DNA of 64,000 bases from Trichobilharzia szidati (lineage: Eukaryota > Platyhelminthes > Trematoda > Strigeidida > Schistosomatidae), in contig OX235277.1 of the NCBI GenBank assembly GCA_944472155.2, positions 37,582,804 through 37,646,803 of the forward strand, in the 5' to 3' direction. Positions 1-11,409 of the stretch are shown piece by piece. Below the pieces are notes generated by a model, which did not search any database, was not told where the DNA came from, and saw nothing but the letters and a program-made list of their open reading frames with translations. The position numbers and the translations under genes were made by a program. Numbering within the stretch: position 1 is the first letter of the stretch; every line of letters begins with the position of its first letter.

Positions 1-60
1 ACCAAATTGATACTAAAACTTCAACGCACAAATATATTAAAAATTCTACAAATAATAATC
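1..60 (+). repeat. SINE-C tail fragment
   Basis: The first bases read aacttcaacgcacaaatat, matching the tail of the SINE-C fragment ending near 1590. It is cut by the window edge. Confidence 0.35.
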
Positions 61-80
61 AATCAGTATATGCATACAAT

Positions 81-431
81 GCAAGACAAGCTTTCACTAC
101 TCTCAAGCCTGTGTGGAGGTCAACAGCACTCAGCATCAAAAATAAAATCCGGATTTCCAACTCCAATGTGAAGTCAGTGCTACTCACTATACGGATCAGA
201 GACTTGCACTGCGCGTCATAAACAGCATCTCAAACAAACTACAGACCTTCATTAACAGTTGTCTTCGCTCAGTACTACTCAAGATCAGATGGCCGGCTAG
301 AAAAGATCCGCAACAGGGATCTCTGGGAGTGAACCAACCAGGAACCGATTGTGAAACAAATAGTCAGGAAGAAATGTCCATACTCTGAGGAAACCATTAA
401 GTGACATCACTAGACAAGCCTTTGAGTGCTA
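81..431 (+). mobile_element. RTE-like LINE, 3' coding fragment
   Basis: The broken frame encodes the region after the reverse transcriptase: ARQAFTTLKPVWRS, then the LLYGSET-type motif and IRWPA, as in other copies at 20885, 22677 and 28000. Frameshifts and missing bases make it a dead copy. Confidence 0.7.
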
Positions 432-716
432 ATAATAAACACATTATCCGAAACAACAGTAATGACCACATACAATTGAAACTTCCGGCATTACGTAATC
501 AGATGAAAGAGAGGTTGAAAATATCCAGTGACCAGGCAGAGCAAAGAAAGACTGATAACCGCTTCTTTCTGAACGCATAAATCAGTTTTCAGGTGCTTGA
601 TGGATATTGCTTCAGGAAAAAAGTTAAGGAAAATTGAATTCTTTTGTCTATTGATAATTTTGAACGTAATGTCGGAAGTTTCCATTGTGTATGATCATTA
701 TTGTTCGGAATAGTGT

Positions 717-724
<8 letters not shown>
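431..724 (-). mobile_element. PLE 3' coding end inside an inverted repeat
   Basis: The minus-strand frame at 500-690 encodes a PLE GIY-YIG domain C-terminus (EAISIKHLKTDLCVQKE...SLSL). It is flanked by imperfect inverted arms at 431-497 and 660-724 (the right arm contains gtcggaagtttccattg). The catalytic part of the GIY-YIG domain is absent. It is a very short version of the arm-flanked PLE copies seen elsewhere here. Confidence 0.65.

Positions 725-764
<40 letters not shown>
720..764. repeat. (TA)n microsatellite
   Basis: About 21 uninterrupted TA units next to the PLE arm. Confidence 0.95.
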
Positions 765-765
<1 letters not shown>

Positions 766-1010
766 TATTATTACTGTATGCATATATTGATTGATTTTTG
801 TTTAAAAATGAACTCTCTGTGCTAGTATGTTAAAATTGTTTCTGTAGATATACTTAATAATGACTTTGGCCTGTGAGCAGATGATGAGAAACCAAAGAAA
901 TAAACAATGATGGTACCATTTTATTCTGCAAAAACTGTTGTTGTTCTTGCTTTATTCAAATTCACTAAGGGGAATAAATGTATGAAAAGATTATTCGACA
1001 AATAGGGAGT
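765..1010. other. no recognised feature
   Basis: AT-rich sequence, perhaps a PLE untranslated tail. I see no gene or clear repeat. Confidence 0.4.
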
Positions 1011-1014
1011 TATT

Positions 1015-1250
1015 GTTACACACTGAGGACACCGTTGAATAACATCGGTAGCCAGATCCTCGGGTAGAACTCTAGTGGACAATGATGTATTGGGCGTTCA
1101 AGACTGATTTGAACGAGATCATATGAGAAGGATATGAGAGCTCAGGGCAGTTGTGGAACAAGCGAAAGAGGACAGCAGTGAGTAGGGTGAAATGACGATG
1201 TGCTTTCGAAACCCACTTGATACCGAAGAGAATAGGGGGTAACTAACCTT
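1015..1250 (+). mobile_element. RTE-like LINE 3' end, degenerate
   Basis: Matches the 3' end at 4359-4640 (ccgttgaataacatcg, later a tail resembling gaaacccacttgg). No intact frame remains. Confidence 0.5.
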
Positions 1251-1479
1251 CATGATGGCTAGCAACATGAGTCACGTAGTTTTGACCAAACTACAAACCA
1301 TAGTGACATCGAGCATTGAACAGAGTACAGAATCCTACGCTTATTTGTTAAAAGATGATAACTGAACACTGTTGACATGGTAAGAGAGTGGTGAATTAAC
1401 TGTTTAAACCGAAATAGTTTGATGTAGCTTTTGAAATAACCTCGCCTAGTTTACGAGATCACTAGTTTTCTAGACGATC

Positions 1480-1590
1480 CCAAGTCCGGGTAAAGAAGGC
1501 GAGTTGAGCGTGTGGTTAGCAACCCTACTCCGAAAAACTAATCAAACTGCTACAGAAACTTCAACGCACAAGAAATATATCAACAACACA
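1480..1590 (+). repeat. SINE-C fragment
   Basis: Contains ggttagcaaccctactcc and ctgctacagaaacttcaa, which match SINE-C copies at 16850, 23740 and (reversed) 57645. Confidence 0.45.
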
Positions 1591-1614
1591 AAAAATATAA
1601 AAAACAAACTTATT

Positions 1615-2390
1615 CTTTGCTGGATTCAGAGAGGAGAAATAACTTGGGCTAGTGAAAGCATTCGGGAAGCCCGTTAGCCAGGCGATTTGTTGTATCTTGA
1701 TGAAAGCAAGAATAAGAATAGAGATGTGGGGAGTGAGAAGACAGGAATCCGTTGGACCGAAAGGAAGACTATAAAAGATATGGATTTCGCAAATGATTTA
1801 TGTTTGATGTCAGATACACAAACCCGAAGACTTGCAGGCGAAAACCAACAAAGTGGCTAAGTAGGCGAGGCAGGCACCGAAGACAGGACTCAAGCTGAAC
1901 ATAGAGAAGACGGAGGTGATTAAGATAACCTACTAACCAACGGTAACAACAACCAGTAATAATCACCATCAATGGGAGAGATTTGACCTAGGTTACTTCC
2001 TTCAATTATCTGGCCAGGAAGAACGGTTTCAACCACAGATGTCAAATCCAATGAGAATCAGAAATGGAGGATACACGTCCATCAATCTGAAGCCAATTTG
2101 GAAATCTTCCGCACTCACTCAGGCAGCCTAAAGAACAAGATTCGGATTCTGTTCACCGCAAATGTGAAGTCACTCAGTCAGTGCTTCTATACGAGTCAAG
2201 AACTTGCACTGCACGCCTGTCACGAGAAGGATTTCCAACACGTTACAGACTTTTATTAACATCTACCTTGGCTGGCTCCATGCTGAAGATGAAATGGCCG
2301 GCTGGCCAGAAAGAATTAGTAGCAAGGAACTACTGGAGTCAAGGAACCAATCAAAAGCCTATTGCTCAACAAATGCATAAGAGAGAATGG
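1615..2390 (+). mobile_element. RTE-like LINE, reverse transcriptase and C-terminus, left part
   Basis: Frames encode a reverse transcriptase palm region (TGIRWTERKTIKDMDFANDLCLMS; the FADD motif has become FAND) and then the C-terminal LLYESRTCTA and MKWPAGQKE motifs. Several frameshifts are present. The copy is split at 2390 by the PLE at 2391-4346 and resumes at 4359. Confidence 0.75.
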
Positions 2391-4346
2391 ATTTTATTTT
2401 GATAAATCACACAGTGTTGTACAGTTATATTAACTGATGACGTTTCGAGCACAAACTATTGCTCATAATCATATCAATTTACTCACACAACTGCTTTCCT
2501 TCATTTATATACATGTGTGGAATCGATTCGATATTGGAATAAAATTCAATATGAGATAATGTACATTCAGAAATAATAGTACGAGTGTTATTAATCCATT
2601 GCAATTAGATGGGAAATAGAACGAGTGTTTTTACAGTCATAATAAGTTAATTGTTAGAATGTTATGATGTGCTTGAATTGAAATAGAATTTTAAGATTAT
2701 TTATCATCCTCTTCTGATTTGACCGGCGGTAGTAATATCTTCCATATTTCTGGTATTTGCATTGAGTCACTTCTGTTGCATGTGTTGGGAGTAGACTCGA
2801 TGAATAAGGATTCCGTAATCAACCTCTCTTTCCACCTACCTATATTACTTTTTAGAATTTTAACCCTCTCCGACCCTATTGTGTGGTTGTTTGTTATTGC
2901 TGAAGTGCAATAGCTGAGCTTTTTTCTAAATTACTTATCTTTTCAGGGTCAATCAGTTTTCCCTTAGCTAAATTCTTATGTTCTGACAATCTGACTATCC
3001 CTGATCTACTAGTTTGACCTATGTAGTTGACTTTACAGTCATTGCAGGGTATTTTGTAAATTATATTATTTTGTTTAATTGGGTCCACCGGGTCTTTTAG
3101 CCTACTGAGCTTGTCTCTGAGTAAGTTTGTAGGTTTGAATGCCACCATAGTTCCTACTTTATTGAGAATCCTACGTAGGGCCTCCGATGTCCCCTCCTTA
3201 TATGGTATAACAGTAGAAGACCTATATTCTCTCTTATTTATGTTATTACTACTAGTTACACAATTATTTTTATTTTGTTTTTGGCCTTTACTGATCTTCT
3301 TAATGAATTTTATTGGATAGTTATTTAACACCAACGCTTCTTCTATCTGTTTTATTTCGTCATTCAGGTCCTTTTTGTGCTACTTAGTGCTATTGCTCAG
3401 TTTTTTAGACACTTCACTAAGCCTGCCTTAACTGTTAACGGATGAGACGAATTAAAGTCTAAATATCTATTGGAATGCGTTGGTTTTCTATAAACACTAG
3501 TGTGTAGTTTGCCTTCTTCTATTCGTTTTATCTTACAATCTAACATGGTTAATTCTCCTTGTTCATTTTCTGATTCAAATGTGAATTTTATTCCCTCCAC
3601 TAGTGAGTTTATATGTGTTAAGAAGCTAGAGATATGTTCTGTTTTTAACACTGTGAATGTGTCATCTACATATCTCCACCATATTTTTGGCGTAGGATTA
3701 AATGTATTAAGAGCACTATTTTCCCAGCTGTCCATAAAAATGTCTGCTACAATAGGGGATATTGGTGATCCCATTGCTACACCTTCTGTTTGTCTATATA
3801 TTTTGCCTTGGAACTTGAAGATAGTAGATGTGAGGCATAACTGGATCCCTAAAATAATTTCTTCAATGGGCAGCTTTGTCCTATGACCAAGTTCGGAATC
3901 AGAAGTTAGTTCTCTTTTAACCGCTTCTAAGGCCATATTGACTGGTATATTACCGCCGGTCAAATCAGAAGAGGATGATAAATAATCTTAAAATTCTATT
4001 TCAATTCAAGCACATCATAACATTCTAACAATTAACTTATTATGACTGTAAAAACACTCGTTCTATTTCCCATCTAATTGCAATGGATTAATAACACTCG
4101 TACTATTATTTCTGAATGTACATTATCTCATATTGAATTTTATTCCAATATCGAATCGATTCCACACATGTATATAAATGAAGGAAAGCAGTTGTGTGAG
4201 TAAATTGATATGATTATGAGCAATAGTTTGTGCTCGAAACGTCATCAGTTAATATAACTGTACAACACTGTGTGATTTATCAAAATAAAATCTTAACCAT
4301 TATGGAGTTATACTCTACCACAGTGCCGAAGTTTTATACTTATATC
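2391..4346 (-). mobile_element. PLE with ~340 bp terminal inverted arms, inserted in a LINE
   Basis: Minus-strand coding. The segment 3397-3963 encodes a PLE reverse transcriptase (YRQTEGVAMGSPISP, then WWRYVDDTF). The segment 2894-3334 continues into the GIY-YIG domain (IIYKIPCNDC...NYIGQTSRSG), and the C-terminus follows to about 2703 after a stop or shift. The N-terminal part is missing. The arm at 2391-2726 is repeated in inverted form at 3950-4293 with almost no differences, followed by an unpaired extension of about 50 bases. A 12-bp target-site duplication (aagagagaatgg) at 2379-2390 and 4347-4358 fixes the borders. The arms suggest a recent insertion although the coding region is broken. 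Confidence 0.85.
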
Positions 4347-4358
4347 AAGAGAGAATGG

Positions 4359-4640
4359 AGATGGACTGATCAGGCATACGCCATTGAGGAGGTCATCGAA
4401 TAACATCGCACGCAGTGCAGGCCATCGTTCGAATGAAATCCCAATGGGAAGCGGTGACGATTGAGTCGTCATTGTGAGGATGACATGGGGGAGGTCGTGT
4501 GAGTTGGAGGAGGCGATGAGAGATTGTGGTCAATCGTGGAGCAAGCCGGCTGAAGAGGACGGCAGAGAATAGAGGAATTGGAGATGTGTTGTTGAAGCCG
4601 TGTGTTCCACGCGGAACCCATGGGAATAATAATAATACTT
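4359..4640 (+). mobile_element. RTE-like LINE 3' end, right part of the interrupted copy
   Basis: Continues the LINE from 2390 after the duplicated target: the GHTLRRP-type C-terminus, RMTWGRSCE, and the 3' end with the CSTRNPWE-like terminal codons. Confidence 0.75.
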
Positions 4641-4880
4641 TTCTAAATACTCTCGATTTTAAGTGAACACTCATTTAGAGGTGGACTTATCTTGAGAATA
4701 GGAGCTATTTTAGCGTTTAATAATACAAAACCTTATTCCCTAAGATTTTTTAATTAGGAAGTTTCTAAAAGAGACCTTATGAGAATTAGGAAGTTTAATT
4801 ATTGTTAGAAAATTTGTTTTTATTAGATAGTATTCTAGAGTAACAGATCGATTTAGTAGTATATTGAATTACTTGAAATT
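4641..4880. other. no recognised feature
   Basis: AT-rich; no exon or repeat assigned. Confidence 0.4.
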
Positions 4881-5180
4881 ATTATTATTATTATTACTCC
4901 CTTAGGTTCAAAGCGGAACATACACCTTCAGCAGCACATCTCCATTTCACTGTATCTTCTTCATTATTTTTTACCTAGATCCAAGATTTCCTATGAGCTT
5001 TCATCTTCTTGTCACACATCTTCTTCTACGTCAACATCGAAGCAATGTCCAGCTCTTCATTTCACGCACGCATGACTGGTGCGTGATGCAACTCTACAGC
5101 AGTCTCTTCAGTACGTGTCTAATGTGTCTCTCTTCATTTTCTTCTGCATGTTCGCTGGGTAAAAGGTTCCGCGTTTGTTT
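4880..5180 (-). mobile_element. RTE-like LINE 3' end
   Basis: Reverse orientation: begins at an ATT-repeat tail, then the complement of the terminal codons (cccttaggttcaaagcgg). Degenerate. Confidence 0.55.
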
Positions 5181-5224
5181 ACTGATAGATTTCGTTGTTA
5201 CTAATGCTTGCTCGTCATCTGTGT

Positions 5225-5318
5225 CCAGTGCCACCCTTCGACAAACAACACAGACCCGATGGAGAAGAGGAAAGACTTCTACAGACAACTACAGACAGTA
5301 ATGGACAAGACTCCATAT
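5225..5318 (+). mobile_element. short RTE-like LINE endonuclease-region fragment
   Basis: One frame gives KRKDFYRQLQTVMDKTP, which matches the linker after the LINE endonuclease (compare EKFCRQLQKVVDN at 55700, minus). Confidence 0.5.
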
Positions 5319-5324
5319 CACAAT

Positions 5325-5695
5325 ATGAGTATGATACTTTTGGCCTGGATTTTCAAATTTCTCGTCACTCGATGATTTACTTTTTATTAGTTGGTAGATT
5401 TGGTCTATGTCAACATGTTTGTTAAACGCATATTCGCTTGAGTACCAGGCTTCTAGGAATTCTCTGGTAGTATTTTTGGTGTTTCCTCGCTCGTTTAAAA
5501 TTTCGACATTATCCCAATCATCAAATTGATGTCCATAATTATCTGCATGCAATGATATGAAAGAGGAATATATATCATGTCTTTTCACATCTAATTTGTG
5601 TTCCTGGATTCTGATTCGAAGTGGACGCTCACTTTGACCGATGTAATGCCTGTTACAGTTCATACAATTTATTTGTCTCTGAAATAATGGCTAGA
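5325..5695 (-). mobile_element. PLE GIY-YIG domain fragment
   Basis: The open minus frame encodes MNCNRHYIGQSERPLRIRIQ EHK and ends with AWYSSEYAFNKHVDIDQIYQ. The GIY-YIG signature reads HYIGQS. It is head-to-head with the related plus-strand fragment starting near 5805. Confidence 0.75.
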
Positions 5696-5804
5696 ATATT
5701 AATAGAGTTTGAAACTGATATAGCACACAAACCAGTCCAGTCACTTCATTCGGTATTGTTAAAACCGAGAGACCCATCCAACAGAAAAATAAGATAAGAT
5801 TAAT

Positions 5805-6108
5805 ACCATTTACAAAATAAATTGTGTGAACTGTAACAGATATTATATCGGCCAAAGTTGTCGTCGGCTTCGAAACAGAATACAGGAACACAAATTAGCT
5901 TTGAGAAGACATGATATATATATATTCTTTCATATCAATGCATGTAGATAATTATGGACATCAATTTGATGATTGGGATAATGTCGAAATTCTAAAAAGA
6001 GCCAGGAAACACCAAAAATACTGCCAGAGAATTCCTAGAAGCCTGGTACTTAAGCGAATATGCGTTTAACAAACATGTTGACATAGACCAAATCTTCGAA
6101 CTAATAAA
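5805..6108 (+). mobile_element. PLE GIY-YIG fragment, left part of an interrupted copy
   Basis: Plus strand gives NCNRYYIGQSCRRLRNRIQ, then frameshifted sequence matching the C-terminus of the 5325-5695 copy. The same PLE sequence appears to resume at 7559, after the foldback insertion. Confidence 0.65.
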
Positions 6109-7558
6109 AAGTAAATTTGAAGAGAGAAAGAACAAACATGTTTGCAGGATAATACGAGCTCGTTTTATTTCGTGGATTCTCATCAACTGCATACATCCTA
6201 AACAAAATCAAATTATAGGTTTCAAGAAAGTTGTGGAACATACTTTTTCATAAATACTTTGAGTTATAGATAGAAGGCATAAGGAACATAATTCCAGAAT
6301 TTGATGTAGGTAGACAGATTATTCGGTGTCAAAAAACAACTAATTATATATAGTGGAATCGGATAAGAGGGGTAAGAGTTCAGATTTCTATTGGAAAACA
6401 ACACAGATTGGTTAGAGGCATATTACAGGGTCAGGGTCAGAGAACAAAGTAAATTTACACATCTTGTGGTGGAGAGTTTAAGAGGGTGGGGGTGAATAGT
6501 GAAGTAACATTTATAACTTAAACACACAAACAATTAAGTAGATTTAGAAACTTGAAGGTCAAAATTGAATAGAATGTTACGTAACAAGACAAACACACAG
6601 GCATACTGACAGAAAGGCAAAACAAACTCCCAGCCGCCAAACTGATCCTACTTCACAACACTGTGTGCTCGTTAACCCAGTCAAAAGTAGATGAGTTCCC
6701 TACTCACGTCAACTCCAACTGCATTTACCAATTCACGTGCACCTGCGGTAGCAAGTACATAGGAAGGACTGAGAGGACAGCATCTACTAGATTTTCTGAG
6801 CACATTCCTAAGAGTCTCCATACAAAAGGAAGAAAAGTGTTATCAAGTGCAATCGCCAGACATCTAATTGACACGGGACACACAGTAGAAATCAGCCAAG
6901 CCTTCAAAATAATCAATACACAAAGAAACCCACGGCTACTTCGCTTCGCAGAAGCCATTGCTATCAAGAGATTTCGACCAGACCTTTGTATACAGAAAGA
7001 TAGTGTGATTAATCTTTCACTACCTTGGTAACCCTGACTCTATTTTATTTTTGTTTTGCCTTTCTGTCAGTATGCCTGTGTGTTTGTCTTGTTACGTAAC
7101 ATTCTATTCAATTTTGACCTTCAAGTTTCTAAATCTACTTAATTGTTTGTGTGTTTAAGTTATAAATGTTACTTCACTATTCACCCCCACCCTCTTAAAC
7201 TCTCCACCACAAGATGTGTAAATTTACTTTGTTCTCTGACCCTGACCCTGTAATATGCCTCTAACCAATCTGTGTTGTTTTCCAATAGAAATCTGAACTC
7301 TTACCCCTCTTATCCGATTCCACTATATATAATTAGTTGTTTTTTGACACCGAATAATCTGTCTACCTACATCAAATTCTGGAATTATGTTCCTTATGCC
7401 TTCTATCTATAACTCAAAGTATTTATGAAAAAGTATGTTCCACAACTTTCTTGAAACCTATAATTTGATTTTGTTTAGGATGTTTGCAGTTGATGAGAAT
7501 CCACGAAATAAAACGAGCTCGTATTATCCTGCAAACATGTTTGTTCTTTCTCTCTCCA
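6109..7558 (+). mobile_element. foldback PLE with ~510 bp near-identical inverted arms
   Basis: Arms at about 6121-6628 and 7045-7558 are inverted copies with very few differences (I noticed one base, near 6190, in the parts I compared). Between them lies one plus-strand frame (6663-7031) encoding a GIY-YIG domain: QFTCTCGSKYIGRTERTAS, then a conserved C-terminus AEAIAIKRFRPDLCIQKDSV ending LSLPW. No reverse transcriptase is present, so the copy depended on another PLE. Flanks share aactaataaa (6099-6108 and 7559-7568), a probable 10-bp duplication, leaving about 12 unpaired bases at the left end. Confidence 0.8.
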
Positions 7559-8127
7559 AACTAATAAAGGGAACCGGTTGCATGAAAAAGTAAATTATGA
7601 TGTGACGAGAAAGTTCAAAGTCAAAGTCAATAAAAATGATCAATACAGATGTAAATCGACTCCATTCACGAAGGTGGTTAACAAGAGAAGCAATCCTATC
7701 ATTCATGAAGAATTTAAGTCAGTTCATTTTATGCTAAAACTTGCGCTGAAGATGTTTTCCAGAAGGATATGAAAGTTGTGCAATTAAAGCAACCAGCTCA
7801 GAGAACACAACTAACTGCAAATCATCCATTTGAGCTACAAATCTTCTCTATTATTTCAATATGATTGAATATTATAGACTGTTCATCCGTAACTGTTGAA
7901 TTGCACGCTAAACTTAACAACCTTAGCGTCTGAAGTACTTGTTGATCCTTATCTTCTTGTTTTCCCTTTCAATCTTCACTATCTTCATTCAGTTAGCATA
8001 CTTTTCAAGCGATTTCACACCATACCTAGTAAAACATATACAGCCAGTATATACAAGAAGCCTGTATGGTAAGTTAGTGATTGAAATCGAATAGAGAATC
8101 TTATCTCCGCTCTATTCTCACAGAAAC
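7559..8127 (+). mobile_element. PLE 3' end and untranslated region
   Basis: Continues the interrupted PLE (cgagaaagttcaaag matches the end of the 5325 copy in reverse). Then come tail sequences shared with the arms at 8128-8775 (cagctcagagaacac). There is no intact frame. Confidence 0.5.
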
Positions 8128-8775
8128 GTCGATTGATGATCATATAGTTTTTGATGTGATTGTGTTCTCTGAGCTGGTTAGTTAATTTGCGAAGCTTTCA
8201 TCACCCTACTAGGTGACATCTTCAGCGCATACTTCAGTTTGTGGAAGTGAGATTTTAGATTTCTCCACGAGTTTATTAAGCATCTCTCCCGGTGACCTTG
8301 GACGTGATTGGTTGTTTTTGTGTGTTTTCACACCTTCTAGGCTACTTGTATTGGAACTGATTGTTTCTTTGACTTGAACTTTGACCCATTGTGTGTGAGG
8401 TTTCTTTCTTATCGGTTGATAAATTTTGTCAATATTGATGTGTCTATTGATTGATGTTTCACTGGAATGCCAAGCTTGGCATATGTTCTAGTCAAAGAAA
8501 CAATCAGTCGCAATACAAGTAGCCTAGAGGGTGTGAAAACACACAAAAACAACCAATCACGTCCAAGGTCACCGGGAGAGATGATTAATAAACTCGTGGA
8601 GAAATCTAAAAGCTCACTTCAAATTGAAGGATGCGCTGAAGATGTCGCCTAGTAGGGTGATGAAAGCTTCGCAAATTAACTATCCAGCTCAGAGAACACA
8701 ACCACATCAAAATCATCCACCTGAGCTACAAATCTTCTCCATCATATCTAGATCATATAGTTTCCCTTTGATTTT
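8128..8775 (-). mobile_element. PLE-derived foldback centred on a 16-bp palindrome
   Basis: Left arm 8130-8375 and right arm 8490-8770 are inverted copies (gtgaccttggacgtgattgg and its complement). About 100 bases of minus-strand PLE coding lie between them (AWHSSETSINRHINIDKIYQ), ending at the perfect palindrome atgccaagcttggcat near 8467. It is less similar arm-to-arm than the 6109-7558 copy, so older. Confidence 0.65.
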
Positions 8776-8907
8776 TTTGATCCTGTCCAGATCTAGAGTT
8801 AAGTTCAAAATTCGCGCGAAAATTTGAATCCCGCGCCAAATGAAAATATATATATTTCAACAAATCAATAGTAATTAGTGCAAATAAAAAAATTTTCTTA
8901 TACTTAC

Positions 8908-9279
8908 CTGATTTATATCACTTGAATTTTTCATTTCTGTTGAATTAAACACCTTTTTACACTTGATCATATTTATTCGACTATTATTATTATTATTATT
9001 CATCTTGTCTTCTTTGTGTAAATCATTCAACGAAGTTGTTGATGAAGATGATTGTTGTGCTATTGTCCCGAAACCGAGTTGTTCATGAATTGACTTAGCG
9101 GTCTCTTTAATTTGTTGGACTGTTTTATTACTACTATTATTTAGTGTTCTTGTTATTTTGTGTGGGAATTTTCTTTGATTCAACAGTTTTTCATTATTAT
9201 TATTATCATCATTGATATTCACATAATACGGTGGAGGTAAAGGCCGTTGTTTAGAATCGGTAAAGTTTCGATTTAAAGG
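8908..9279 (-). CDS. internal exon 7 of the host gene (124 codons)
   Basis: The donor CAG|gtaagt at 8902-8907 is a perfect consensus. The acceptor I chose, gttgaacag above 9279, has a weak pyrimidine tract but gives phase 0, which matches exon 6. The frame starts PLNRNFTDSK, has a proline motif RPLPPPYY within the first 25 residues, then Asn/Asp-rich stretches, a helical-looking segment (TVQQIKETAKSIHEQLGFG), a Ser run, an Asn run and a Lys/Asn-rich end (SSDINQ). Trinucleotide ATT/AAT repeats encode the Asn runs and could vary in length. Further exons must lie beyond 8902, but none was recognised in 1-8900. Confidence 0.75.
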
Positions 9280-9484
9280 CTGTTCAACCGCACATATATA
9301 CGCACACACAAGCACACATGAAAGGAGGAAATAAAGATATACGCATTCATTAACATCATGTGCATACACAAGCGCATATCATTTAAATCAATAAACGAAA
9401 ATATATTTTATAAGTTAACTGACTACTGAAATTCGATAAAAGTAGTAATCATACTAATATTTCAAAAAAATAAGTGAACCTATT

Positions 9485-10200
9485 TGAGAATATTATTTAT
9501 TATTCCTTTGGGTTCTGTGTAGAAAGTAGGGCTTCAACAGTACATTGCGACTTTATCGCCTTCTCTGCAGGCTATACGCTTTTGTTTCCGCCTCACATAA
9601 TTTCCTCGATGTTACCTTCGGACCAATGCTTAATTCGTCTTTTCGTATTCGGGTTCTACTCGAGAGTCAATCAACAGTCTCCTTAGAGGATGTCTAATCC
9701 ATTTCTTTCTGCATATTTGTCGTTGGGCGGTGGGTTCTTGGTGTTGGTTCATTGGCTGATGGATTTCCTAGTTGCTAGTCCTCTCTGGCTGGTCGACCAT
9801 CTGATCTTTAGTATGCAGTGAAGACAGTGGTTAATGAAGGTTCGCAGACTATAGGAAATTACTTTTGGCTAAGCGTGGACCAAGGTCTCTGAACCATAAA
9901 GGTGGCGTGGCTTGATATTACCGTTCAGTATGCGGATCTTCCTATTTACCCTGAGTGTAGCAGACTGATGGTCACCTGTCTTGCTTTTTCGCGGTGCCCC
10001 CGCCTATAGTTGAAATGATACTGCCTAGAGAAGTGAAAGCCTTAACTTCCTTCAAATGTTTCGCATTGTTAGTGAATGGTACCCGTTCTTGTTGTTGGTT
10101 GGGCAGCTTTATCTCTTCTATCTTCTCTATGTTAACTTAAAGTTCTGTCTTCACTGCCTGCCTCCTCTCTGTCAATTAAATTGTTTTTACCTGTAGATCA
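9485..10200 (-). mobile_element. RTE-like LINE, C-terminal half
   Basis: Reverse orientation: tail (tattattcctttgggttc), then complements of the C-terminal region, LLYGSET region and the reverse-transcriptase end near 10190. Many frame breaks. Confidence 0.6.
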
Positions 10201-10267
10201 TCGGGTTTAAATGACATTACGCACATAGATTATCTGCAAAGTACAGATCTATTTCAGGATGGAATAT

Positions 10268-10332
10268 AAGCATTCTTTTATGGAATTATGCTCTACCCAT
10301 AGTGTCTCTAATTTCGATTCTTATATCGACAA
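10268..10332 (+). repeat. PLE end fragment
   Basis: ttatggaattatgctctacc...tcttatatc matches the unpaired 5' extension of the PLEs ending at 4346 and 25493. Confidence 0.45.
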
Positions 10333-10359
10333 AAATTCATTCGTGTTTTAAGAACCCAA

Positions 10360-10720
10360 TGATTAATTTGAAAACCTGGGAGTACTGGAAAGCTGTTTCT
10401 TCATCAATATGCACCCACTTGGGGGCCAAATACAACACCCTCAGGTTACAAGGCAAGCTTGTGGACCATTCAGCCATCGGCACATAAATTCCGAATTCTA
10501 CCGATTCCCGATATATCGCGACCACTAGCTAATGGCAATGCTGGCGAGTATTTAGCCTCACACCCGACTTGCTGTACCCCACGGCTTCTCACTAGAACCA
10601 AAACTGGAAGAAACAGCTCTCCAGTATTTCCAGCTAGATTTACAGTGGTTCTCTAACCAATGTCAGCTCATGATGAAATCCTATGACCAATTAAATCGAA
10701 TCCCTACAAACTAAAAATTG
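10360..10720 (-). repeat. SINE-B (tRNA-headed, hammerhead-like)
   Basis: Read on minus, a tRNA-like head (gaatggtccacaag ... B box region) is followed by the ctgatga / tgaaac segment and ggagtactcc-type sequence. Diverged. Confidence 0.6.
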
Positions 10721-10724
10721 GTTA

Positions 10725-10985
10725 ATTTTAAAGTTGGACTTGGTTTCGAACTACTGGTATTCGTTAGATGGCAACCGAGAACTTGCACCTTGCAGCCAGT
10801 GATCGTTAGTGAACAGAGTGAATTGAAATTCGATTTTTTTGATGGAGATTTGACTGAATTTAAGGGTTAACTTCGTATTCAATGTTTCACGAGTGAAGTC
10901 TAATTCTGTTAGATTAATTTCCTCAGTACTGTCATTATGAAAATTAATAGACATGAGGTAAGATTAGTTAGATCGGTCGTTACTA
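10725..10985. other. no recognised feature
   Basis: No gene or assignable repeat. Confidence 0.4.
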
Positions 10986-10989
10986 AAAT

Positions 10990-11285
10990 TATCATTCATT
11001 TGGGGAATAAGTGGAACTTGGTGCCAAATGGAAAATAGCGCCTCAGTGGTACATCGCCATTTCTCTCCGTGCTCTGAATTCTTATACAACTGATGTCAAT
11101 TCAACGGCTTTCTCCGCCTATGTCCATTCCACCTCCATTTTCTAAACACTTATTGGGCAAAAGGTTCATGATCGGTTCGTTGCCTTCCAAAGTACCTTGT
11201 TGCTTATCGTTCCTGGAACTGGTACCCATCCAATAGTGTTTCCCCTTTTTAACCAATCGATATTGTCTTGAAAGGCTAGTAATGA
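10990..11285 (-). mobile_element. RTE-like LINE 3' end, degenerate
   Basis: Tail-side sequence ttggggaataagtggaac followed by complements of the C-terminal region. Low similarity. Confidence 0.45.
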
Positions 11286-11409
11286 TGATGTTTTATAGTA
11301 AATACATGAAGAAACGGTGTTTTATCTATATGATATAAACAGAGCTAAATATAATCATCTGATCACACGAATAAGATTAGGATCTGTGAATAAATCCTGT
11401 TTAGGTTGA

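Noticed and set aside
10337..10656. Overlapping open frames on both strands as small genes
   Set aside because: All lie inside a SINE-B copy and translate its tRNA-like and hammerhead-like parts.
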